Assembly: GCA_024803745.1 (NCBI GenBank)
Contig: JANJXV010000024.1
Coordinates: forward strand, 4,868,106 to 4,932,105
Direction of reading: 5' to 3'
DNA from: Megascapheus bottae
Lineage: Eukaryota; Chordata; Mammalia; Rodentia; Geomyidae
DNA: 64,000 nt
Position numbers and translations under genes: made by a program. Below the pieces are notes generated by a model. The model was given only the letters and a program-made list of their open reading frames with translations, did not search any database and had not been told where the DNA came from. This document shows, in pieces, positions 36,401-48,400 of the stretch (positions are counted from its first letter, which is position 1; each line of letters begins with the position of its first letter).

Positions 36401-39400
36401 CCTGAGGCTGAGTTTGCATTCATTTGTATTTATCTTTGTCTCCTAATCAACGGTCAAGTGATATTGGTTTCTTTTTTTTCTTTATTTTTCTCTTTTTTTT
36501 TTTTTTGCCAGTCCTGGGCTTGAGCTCAGGGCCTGAGCACTGTCCTTGGACTTTCTCAAGGCTAGAGCTCTACCACTTGAGCCTCAGCACCACTTCTGGC
36601 TTTTATCTATGTATGTGGTACCGAGGAATCGAACCCGGTCTTCATGCATGCTAGGCAAGTACTTTAACCACTAGGCCAAACTCCCGGCCCTCTTTTTCTT
36701 GTTTTTTGTTTGTTTTTTTATTTTTTTTGCCAGTAATAGGGCTTGAACTCAGGGCTTGGGGGCTTTCTCTCTCATTTCTCTCACAGCTAGCACTCTACCA
36801 CTTTAGCCACAGCACTATTCTGGCTTTTTCTGTGTATATGGTAGCAAGGAATCGAACCCAGGGCTTTGGGCATACTAGGCAAGCACTCTACAACTAGGCC
36901 ACACTCCGACGACTAACTCACTAAAAATTGAAACAGTTTTCAACATTCTTTTGTTTTTTTTCTTGCCAGTCTGGGCTTGGGCTCAGGGCCTGAGCACTGT
37001 CCTTGGGTTTTCTCAAAGCTAGAGCTCTACACTTGAACCACAGCACCACTTCTGGCTTTTTCCTATGCATGTGTTACCAAGGAATCAAACCCAAGTCTTT
37101 CTTCATGCTAGGCACTAGGCAAGCATTCTACCACTAGGCCAAACTCCCCACCCCACATTTTTAGACATTCTTTACCAACTCCTGTCCTTACTGCTTTCAA
37201 CCTATATTTAAGAAAGATCTCTTGTACAGAACAAAGAATTCCCTTTTTTTCTGCCAGTTCTATTTCCTTCACACAAAAAGCCACTAATCGACTCAACATA
37301 AAAGGTTTAAAGACTAGTATACAAGGCTAAACTGGAGAATAAGCCACAGCATTAGCCTTCAACAAACTATAATAGATCACGTTATGAGATAAGACAAAAA
37401 TTCCAACAGTATGTTTTCTACTGGAACTTACAGGAGTATGAACCAAGTCTACTGATGTTCACTGGAGGAAGGCTCACTGCTGGGGAATCTGAGAAGTCTT
37501 TACCTCAGGTGTGCTAAAAGCATTTTAAGTTTCTCCCATAGTTCCCAGAAGGGCAGATACCCTATCTGTTTTAATCACTAAGGGGCTGTGGCATACTTTG
37601 CATAGTACTACCATGTGCAAGTCATACAGGAGAGAAAAGGATGGAAGGGAGAGTTCTTTGTGTACTGCTGGCAGAAACTACAACCTATATGGACATGGAG
37701 ATTGAAAAAGCAAAGGACACATAAGCCTAGATATCTATTTTCATTTAAAAAAACATTTTATTTCATTTACATTCTTGTTATCCTTAAGTAGTTATATGAA
37801 GGTATTTCCATTCAGCATGTCAGTTTATGAGTACAATACATCTCTCCCTAGATGTTTATTTTCAGAGGGTCAGATAAGCAAATGGAGACCAATGCCACAG
37901 AATGGAAGGCCTTGAACTGTACAGACCTAGTTTAAGGAACAACTATGGGATGGTGGTGGCTGGTTTTATAAGCAGCTTATAATATGAGGCCAGCTGACAT
38001 CTGACAGATGTGCAGGGAGGAAAAGCTATTTACAGGAAAGTTGATGGGATGCAATGCAGAGTTTATCAAATAAGATGAGAAAGGGTAAAAATATACCAGG
38101 AGATCAGTGTAGCAAAATGTGTTATGGATTGACTGTGATACAAGGGTAAGGTGTCCAGAGGTGAATAAACAGAAGCTCTATGTGGTTGCTATATGACTTC
38201 AAAAATTCAAATACGGGCTCCGGGTGCAGCTCAAGTGCACAGCAAGAATAAGACCCTATGTTCAATCCCCAGCTCCACAGAAAATAAAGCCCGTAACCCT
38301 GAAAGAATAAAACTCTTAGCATTTTCCCAAATGAAACTGTAAATTTCCAGCTTTTTTCTAAAATTAGTAAAACTTTATGATGCTAGATCTAGACTTCTAC
38401 AAGCAACGGTTGTTAATAGAGCTACTGCCCACTATGCCCTCCTAAGCTAGCTTTACCCTTTAAGTGCTGCTTGTATCCATTAAGGTTTTCAACTCTGTCA
38501 ATATGATGTGAATTTCGCCAGAGAGACTCGGCCCTTCTCTACACTGGCAGATTGGGAAAGACAGCTCCTTTTAAAATTAGACCATGCAGACAGTCTGAAA
38601 TGTTGAGCTGGTCATCCCTGCATCCTTGACAGTCCAGTTCATTGCTCTCTAATCTTTTAATTGTCTAAGTTTAGAGATGAGTGCTATCTGTAGTTATCCT
38701 CCACCCTGACAGAGTGAGGACAAAGCAACTTTGTTTCTCTTTGAGAAAAAACAAGAATGAAAAATGAAAAAGAAAAAGGGATTATTATCAGACAACCGAA
38801 GTGGGTGAGTAGACATTTGACATAGAAGAGTTTTAAGGAGACATGGCTAGAGTTGAGGAGCACTGAGCTGAAGAGTCATAGCTTGTATTGAGTCCTGTTT
38901 TTGTCCACAGTGCTTTCTTTGGAAAAGGTATTTAATCTTGTGTTTTCATGCTTATAAAAATAATAAACATATCTGATTGAGAGAGTTGTCAATTAATGAA
39001 GTTTCTAGAATAGGGCCTACTAGAGTAAGAACTCAATAAATGTTAACCTTATCAGAAAAAAAAAACTTTCTGTAGCTGATTTTCATCAGTTTCTAGTCAA
39101 AGATGGACATTCAGGTTCTGGTAAGATTTTCCTGTCTGCTAAACCTTCTTCTAAGTTTGTGGAATCATCCTCAATCATTTTTTTACCAAACTTGCTCTTA
39201 TTATTTGGCTTAGGACCTGCAGTTAGCTTCTGTTTTCTAAATCTGGTTTACAGCTCCTCTGGCCACCAATGTTATATTCCGAAGATGAGATGTATCTCTA
39301 CCATTTACTCCAAGAGATTTTTAGTGTCCCAACTCATCATTGTCCAATCTTGAAATTGCCTCCTTCATCCCTTCTCTAGTTGTCTCTGTGGGTGAAGCTC

Positions 39401-42400
39401 TTGTAGACTGAAGTCTGTGTTTCACACAGTGCTTAGTGATCCTATTTCATGTGGGGTTATGCCAATTCCACCTGTTGTAAAGCTTAGGATATCAGACTTT
39501 GGAACCCAGGATAGAGACTCCTGAATGACATTATCCTAGTAAGCATGTTTAATTATTTTCCTCCTACTATATAACAGTAGTGGCAAATCAGGGAAGCCTT
39601 CTGAGCACATGTCTTCACCTCTGAAACAGAAACAATGATACCTAAACTTGCATAAGGGTTTTATGTAGAGTAAAACAACTGAATAGTACATGTGGTGTAC
39701 TAACAATCAAAGTACATCAATGCTGAGGGTGAAGAAAGCAATTCATGCCAGGAGGAGCAAAAAGGGGTGCATTGATTGTACAGAATTTTTGAAAAACAAA
39801 CTTCAATTGGATGTCATCATGTACCAGAAGTTCTGGGCAATATGGTAGATGCAATATGTAGCCTCATTAAAGTGCACTTTTCCCATTACCTCTCTGTTGG
39901 TGACATACATCGCCACTGGTTCAGGCCATGGTGTACTCATGACAAGAGTTCATACAAGAGATGGAAGAAAAGATAACACAAGCTCAAAAATACAATCATG
40001 CACGTCTAGTAATTTTTTGGCAAGTGTTCACTTGGGTTCTCAATTTTTATTTCATAGCTTCCAGAATAACTGAGAAGTTCACTTAACTCAAGCAAAAACT
40101 TCAAGCAATGGCACATGTTATCTTTTCATGATATCACTTAAGGGCATGTCTCTGAGTGATTACAATCCAGTCCACTGGAATGATCTTACCACTACTGATG
40201 AACAGGTCTACGAGCTGCTCCTTGGAGAAATCAGCATCCACTTCTGCTCTCACTATTTCACAAGCAAATCCTGCAGCCATTTGTCTATGCTGTAGTCAGA
40301 AAACAGAACACTTAGTTCTATACCATTTACAGCTTTTAAAGGAAAGAAGACAGTTTGAGAGCAATAAATACCTTCATGCAGAGTGCAAGTTGATGTGCTA
40401 CGTAGTCTTGCAAGCTTCCTTCTGGGCCATGGAAAATGACATTATGATATTGCTCGACCTGTTGGCAAACCAGGAAGAGTCCTTAGGCAAAGATATTATG
40501 TTACCAAGAGAAAAAAGTGGCACACTAGGGAAGAATTATCTTCTAATTGTTTCCAGATTTCTAAAAACCAAAGACAGTAATTTAGAGATTAGCTTCATGT
40601 ACTGGGTGCTTGAAGTCTTTCATTTAGTATGAAACAATGAAATGGATAATCCAAAATCATGTATGTGTGTCTTTATACCACTGTTGTTATACTGTGCTTG
40701 GAGGAAGTTGTCCCTCTGAGATCACAGGAGAATGATGTGTGGACTTCTTTGAAGACAGTAAATATATTGTTGGGTCCATCCATACAAGAAGGGAAGAATT
40801 CTGGGGTATATAATGAAAGCTTCAGGAAAAGCAGTTGGAAGGAAGCATTCTGTTACTTGTAGTCTTTATGTACTGAACTTTGGCCACTAAGATCAAAGCA
40901 TAAATTCAGGAACTATGGGAAACAGGGAGAAAGCCAGGTTTGATAAGCAGGTAGTGAGCCAAGAAGGGAAATAGCCTTAAAGAGGCTTTTCTTTTTATGC
41001 CAGTCTTGAGGCCTGAACTCAGGGGCTGGGCACTGTCCCAGGCTAGTGCTCACTTGTGCTACAACACCACTTCCAGCTTTTTCTGTGTATGTGGTTCCAA
41101 GGAATTGAACCCAGGGCTTCATGCATGCTAGATGAGCACTCTACCACAAGGCTACCCTCCTGGCCCAAAAAAGGCCTTTTGAGGATAAGTTTAGGACTAA
41201 CATTTAGGCTGTGAGACATGATATATCTCTTAAATAAAGTACTATTCGATGACTGATATGCCTTCAGAAAAAGACTAACTGCTCAAGGAATATCAGTACA
41301 CTAAAAGTCACAAGATAAACAGTGTAGTGAGGTATTGCTGGACACTTTTCTGAGGTACCAATGGCTCTAAAGGTAATAAAAAACTTTTTTTTTGCCAAAG
41401 AGAGAACTTGATTCTTTTTTTCTCTGCTATTGTGAGGTTTTCAAAGTTTTCAGAAGAACTTCATAGTGGGAAACTGAGCATTAGCTATTGATAGCCAGGT
41501 GCAATTTTTAAAATGAAAACTCTCCAGCTCTCCAATTAGACCCAATTGCTACAAATTATTGGGTAGCAATTTTCTCACAAGGAAGGAATTGCTTCCTATG
41601 AAACAGGATCCAGATTTTCAGGATTTACTGATTATGCTACCCCTGAGATTTTTCAACCATCACCACAATAGAATCTTGTTTCATTTCTCAAAACAAGAGT
41701 GCTCTGTTTATTATAGCGATGCTATCAAACTGCCTACACTTCCTGAAATCACATATTGGCAAGAGCCCCAACCTCACAGATAAGCTGCCTTCAATTTCAA
41801 CATCTTATTTGTTCCCCAATTGTAGGGATTTAAGAAAATATAGGAGAGAAAACATTCATCTTAAAATGGGTTTGTAAAGGCCACTCACTAGAAGAAAAGT
41901 CCTTTGTCATTTCCATATCTTAAGTCCTCTGTGGATTGTGTCAGAAAATAAATACAGGAGGAAATTTTATAGGCAAATTTGTAGGTATAAAACAAAGAGA
42001 AAAACAAATGCATAGATGACAGATACAGTCTAATGTACATATTCCGTTAGCAATTTCTTTGTCTTAGCTATTACTAATTTTTCTAACTTTTCTGTTCTAT
42101 TGCATCACACAAAGAACTGCTTGAATTCTACTTCTCTAAATCACATTAAATTATATGTTCCAAACCACCAGCAGAGGGCACAAAAGACATAGATAGGCAG
42201 ATTTTTGAAGGGTAGTTGGAAAGATTTTAATTGTATTTAAATGAGATCTATTCTTTAAAATAAAGTTCAACTTTGCAATTTTTATAGTCACCAGAATTAC
42301 CTACTCTCAAAGTGTGACAGTTCTGCTTGTTAGTGAAGGGACATTGGCCTCGTTATCATCAATGGACTAATCCTTTTATTCTGTTTTCAACAGCCTATTC

Positions 42401-45400
42401 AGGAAGCCCATCACATGTCAATTAGAGCTTTGTGAGGCACATGGATTCTGGGAACTAGTGGCCAGCCACTAGTTTTTATCTACCACAATGCTTCTCTACA
42501 GAATGAAATTAATAGAGGAGCTATAGTCTCCACTACTGCCCAGGTGGCAGTTTGCAATGTGTTTGGGGGTTTCTGGAATTTTTAAAAAGATTTTATTAAC
42601 ACTGATTTTTACATTTTATTTCAAATGTCAGGTATAACAAACAAGTACTCAAGAAGGGAATCTCTGTATGCAATTGCTGGCACATAGGTTTTAGAACATA
42701 ATTAAAATTAAGCTGAGGAATTTGTATGTCATAGATACATATCAATCTATAAAATATGTCTATAGAGTATATATCCCATCAAAGATTTTTTATGTCTATG
42801 TATTTATGTTTATATCTCCAAGACCATGTTCATAACCTTGGGTACCCAAATATTGAGTTATTACTCTTGTACTGTTTGGATCTAATATCCACACATCAAG
42901 GAGACTATGCACCTTTTGTTCCTGATACCACTTTACTCCAATAAGAATGGCCAATATTCTGAACTCAGAAATGGTGGGGTTGTGGAGAAAGAGGAACCCT
43001 ACTGCACCTCGGGTGGGAATGTGAACTAGTACAGCCACTCTGGAAGGCAGTTTGGAGATTTCTTAAGAAAAAAAAAAAAACACTGAAACTAGACCTTCCC
43101 TATGATATCGCCATACCACTCCTGGGCATCTACCCTGAGCATCATAACCCAGGATATGATAAGGACACGTGCTCAGCCATGTTCATCTCTGTGCTATTCA
43201 CAATAGCTAAGCGATGTAAACAACCCAGATGTCCTACTACAGATGAATGGATACAAAAAAAACATGGTACATATATACAAAGGAATTCTACATAGCCAAC
43301 AGACAAGATAAAATAATGGCATTAGCTGGGAAGTGGATGAAACTAGAGCAAATCATGTTGAGTGAGGTAAGTCAAGACCAAAGGTTTCTAGAATTTTAAA
43401 GCAATACATCTCAACTTTTGTTTGGTGTTCCACTTATCATACATAGTCTGAGGGAAAGTTTCTATTCCCCCGAGACAGTTTTAGGACAGATTGTACTGAG
43501 ACACTAAATGATGAAAGAGAAAGGCTCTGCCAAGTTTATAAAAATTGGGATAGCTGTCAGTCACATATTCTATAGCTAGAAATTCTATTCTAACTCTTCC
43601 AATGCTTTTAAAAGACTAGATTATTTATCATTTTAGAGCCACAAATGCCAGTTACTGTTAATTCAGTTACATAAAGTTCATCTAAACACCTATTGTTTAC
43701 AGTATTCTCAATAATTACACTCAGCGATTACATTTTTTTGTTCAGGATTGGAGTGTTAACCAATACCAAAATACATTACTTCACCAGACAGTACAAAAAA
43801 TTAACAAGAATTCCGTAATACCGGAAATGATGAAAGACTAATGGGCCATGTGTGCATTAGAATGTATGAATGATCAAAAAGTCTGTCTAGTATTTGAAAT
43901 TTTAAAAAAATGAGTTTTCCATGTTAGAGTTTTAACCATTTCCTGAGGTCTCCGTGGACTACATAAGCAAGAGAAATGGGAATTCAGAAGAAATTATAAT
44001 TCATACTTGGGAGTTTACTGGTATTGTAAAAGCCAGTGTCAGTTCTAAAGAAAGGTCCTCATTCAGTTGGGCATGGCACAGTGGCTCATGCCTGTAATCC
44101 TAGCTACTCAGGAAGCTGAGATCTGAGGATCAAGGTTCAAAGCCAGCCAGGCACAAAAGGACCTGAGACTCTTATCTCCAACTAACCCTAGAAAATGGGA
44201 AGTTGGGCTTGGCTCAGGGTAGGGTGGTAGCCTTGAGCTGAAGAGCTCAGGGACAATACCGAGCCCCAGGGGTAGGGTAGTAGCCTTGAGGTGAAGAGCT
44301 CAAGGAGAGTGCCAGGCCAAGTTCAATCCCCAAACCCACCAAAAAAAAAAAGAAAAAGAAAAAGAAAAAAAATAAAGGTCCTCATTCACCTGGTGTGGAG
44401 GCTCAAGCCTGTAATCCTAGCTACTTAGGAAGCTGAGATCTGAGGATCGTGGTTCAAAGCCAGCCTGGGCACTAAAGACTCTTATCTCCATTTAACCACT
44501 AGAAAAATGGGTAGTGGGGTTGTAGCTCCAGGGGTAGGGCGGGAGCCTTGAGCTGAAGAAACAGGGACAGAGCCGAGGCCCAGAGTTCAAGCCACATGAC
44601 CCACAAAAAAAAAAAAAAAAGAAAGGTCCTCATTCATAGATAAAGCACCTTGAACATTAAAGTTACTTTGTAATAGCAGTCAAACTCTATGACTGATATT
44701 TACCCTTGGATATATCCCTTTCCTTATCAGCTAGCCTCAAGAACTCTTGAACTCTTCTTGTTCTTGCTACTTTCTGGGCTTACAGCTGACCTAGAATCCT
44801 TTCCCATCTTGACTGGGAAGTCAAAGGGTCTACTGCTAGAGGAACCTCTGTGTTGCTCACACTAGTGCTCTCTTCCTCCTCCTGCTGTGATCTCACTCAG
44901 CCTTTCTCTTCTAGGATGACGTACTAGAACAGGCCTTCTGATAGAGGTTATGATGGAGCTTTTGTGGATTATCTCACATATGGCTATTACTTACACTACT
45001 TTTATACCGAAGTAGAATTTAGGGAGAATTAGCAAAAATTTCTTAGAATGAGCCCTGAGGATTAGCATGATACATATTGCAGTCAGATAGCCAGCAGGTA
45101 GAACAATCAAGGATCTAGGATCTGGTCTTAAAGGATTTACAGCACTTTATTTCTTTGACATGATCTCTGTTCGGCACAGGCTGGCCTTAAATTTGGCACA
45201 GGCTGGCCTTTAATTTTAAATCCTCTTGTCTCAGCTTCCCAAGTGTTAATATAGGCTCTTTCTTTTAACTTGTAGATAAGAATAAGATGATTTTATTCAA
45301 GGAGTTTTCTAATATAGTATGTATCTATCCAATCACTCAACTATTGAAAGTTGAGCCAGTAGAATTGTGAAATTTTAGAGAGAAAATTCAGCTACTTCAA

Positions 45401-48400
45401 TAAACTGAATTAATTAAGTAATTCAGTGGTATAAAAAATCAATAGGTAAACATTTGCCTTGTTAACTCAGAGATAGATTAAAATTTACTTATAATATTTT
45501 AAGAATTCATTATCATATTTAAAATAATATCATTTTTCAAAACAGAACAAAAAGAAAAGGCCTGATTTAATGTGCTTGTTTTGTGTGGTTTTCTGCCTAA
45601 GGGTTTCATGCAAACATTTTATAGAACACATATGCCCGTGTATATTATGTGCAAATAACTGGATAGTGTAACTTTTTTTAACCAATAAAACTCTGATGAT
45701 TAGAGTATGATAGGCAACCTAACTTGGCCTCAGGAGGTACCAATCCTTATTTACAAGAACTTATGGTAAATCATCTTGAATTATAAAATTATAATTATAA
45801 AATGTGTACTACATATGAAAACCTACTTTCAGAACAACTGAGAGAATCCACACATTTAGAACAGAGCTTGATGTATAAAAAATGCTCAGTAGAAGCCATC
45901 TAATACTATATTTGTATATGCAAAATACAGAATTCCAACAATTTAGATACTACAAGTCAATATACCTACACTTGTTTGTAGCCTTGGAGGGATGGGCTAC
46001 TCTGGCTTAGACTCCCTTACTGGCTTCATATGGAGCTTATAATTAGATACAATATTCCTAATTTGGTCCTACATAATCCAGTTGCTGTCAATTCTCAGGT
46101 CTTCCTGCCAGTCTAGATGCCTTTGTATCTATCTGTCTGCTACTCCCTCATCTGAAATACCTTCTCTAACCTTACTCCTTTCTTCATTTCTTTTTCTGTT
46201 CAAATATCATTACAGACAGATCATTTCCCAAATTTTTCTGCAAATAAATCTTTCCTTTCCCCTTTTATCTTTCCCTCCTTCACTACTTTCTTTTTCTTTA
46301 TATTCATAAATCATTGCTGGTCATCAGATTATCTAAACTCAAGTTCTTTGAAGAGGCTACATCCATAATTAAAGATCCTGCAGACTGCTTAAACTTACAT
46401 GACGAAAAGATTGTGTGACTATGAGGAGATGGAATGCTGTATGTCAACAACCAGAAATACCCAGTTATGGTAGTACATATCTCTTCTTGAGGATTTCGGG
46501 GTAGACAGGACAGGCATGGCCAACATGTCCAGCTTATCAAATGGTACAGTCTTGCTAACTTTTTGCCTAGGTTAGCTTTTTCTCGCAAGTAGTGAAGACT
46601 ACAGGTATGAGCCTATTAGGTGTTAAAACTCCCTTGTGTACAGTCACTAAATTGAGAGAACAAAATATTTTCTTGTTGTTTTTAAGAGCAGAGATTCACT
46701 TTGCAGTGTACAGCTTTGATATAGCTATCCACTCATGGCAAATAAAAATTACAGAGGCCATTTTTTGGGGGGGGGACTCAGGCTCCTGTGCTGAGTCTGG
46801 ACAATCCAGATGAAAATACAAAATGAGATCTCCTACACTAAAATTCTATATTGTGAAACCCAAACTAGGCTATCTGACCTTGTGAGAAATCAAGAGACCA
46901 CAGCCAAGTTTCCTACATGGGGCACTTTCAGTCAGCATGATCAAAAGTTACCTCTGCAAAGTAACCTGACCTCCAGGTGTGGTAGCTACTCAGGAGGCTG
47001 AGAGCTGAGGATCACAGTTCAAAGCCAGCCTGGGCACAAAAAGACCTGAGACTCTTTATTTCCAATAATCTCTATAAAATGGCAAGTGGGGCTTGGCTCC
47101 CAGGTAGGGCAGTAGTCTTGAGCTCAGCTCATGGACAGAGCCCAGGCTGAGTTCAAGTCCCATGACCCTCCCCCACCACACACACACTCTAAAAAAAAAA
47201 AAACAAAAAAACACCTGACCTTAAGCAACCAGTTATTCTTCTGTAGTCACCTGTCCTGCCTTCCTGAGTAAATAACAAAAAGGACAAATTTACTTGTATT
47301 CTTTGGCTTTGTTTTCTTCAGCCCTTCTTTGCCTGTAAAACCAAACTCCCAAAATGGAACGAATTGTTATAACATAAAGTCACTCACTATCGTTACAAAA
47401 TGTTATAATTTTATTGACTGTGTCATCATTTGACCAGGTGAATGCAAAGCCATAAGCCAGAATCTTGTTTTGTTTATGGTGCTGGGCAGAGAAAGAAATG
47501 AAGGGAATTTTGTGCCTCACCTTGGTCACACTTTTCAACCTTCATATAAGCAAAGGAATAAATAAACTGTTTCCTCCAGACATACTTTGGTGCTTGGAGG
47601 AAGAGGATCAAATCACAAATTAAAAAAAATAGGGTATCAGACTGTAAAGAAAACCACCTCCCAGAGGTGCAACTTTGGAAACTTTATGGGGCATCATGGC
47701 TTTTTATACAAAAGGCCAGTCCTAACTTTGAGATCAAGTAGATCAATAGAATGGCTGTATACAGTTCTTTACTTCAAGAATGAACATAAAATCATCAATG
47801 CACAATTTAACAACTTGTTTAAAGAGTCATAGCCAGCAAAATCATTGTTCATTTATGTTATATCATTAGTATTGATTTTATAAAGCTTACACACAAAGGT
47901 ACATTATCTAGGATACCTGTATAACTCTTGCTTACTAAGTGTGTAGCTTTTATTTCCTCATTTTAAAAAGTGTGTGAAATTAACTATCTCATAGGGATGT
48001 TTTAAAAAAAATAAGAGACACATAAAAATGCTTACCATACTGTCTAGCGTGTAGGAAGTGTTTAATACATGCCAAGTGTTCATTGAGCCATTTTGAACCT
48101 AGTGTTTGCAACTTTCTTTTGATAATTATATATCCTTCTCCCCTTTGGTATGTTAGCAGGGTACATGGTTACCCAACAAAGGGCTGTATCTGTCACCTCT
48201 GGATTTCTCAGGTCTGAATTTCTAGTCCAAGGGTGATGAGTAGGATAGACTGGTATGCAACACCCTGGGAAGGCAGGTGCTGGCCCCCAGGCTCTCTTTG
48301 TCTCAGGCTGGGGACTGAGCGTGGGAGAAAGGACTGCTGACCAGATGATGTAAACTACATTCTGAGAAGAATTCAGCAGAGAAGGAGCTGAAATTCTGGA

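Larger units (their letters stand above)
33711..40189 (-). other. CTTNBP2: CTTNBP2 intron (6.5 kb), SINE-rich
   Basis: Donor GTG|GTAAGA, acceptor TTCTAACCACAG. Contains a B1-ID SINE, ID monomers, an L1 3' end, three tandem reversed dimeric SINEs (36488-37156), and MIR-like pieces. No further exon seen. Confidence 0.85.

Noticed and set aside
36424..36897. Plus-strand frames with Leu- and Cys-rich text resembling each other and 31332-31652, 61528-61800
   Set aside because: They are translations of reversed dimeric SINEs, not a protein family.
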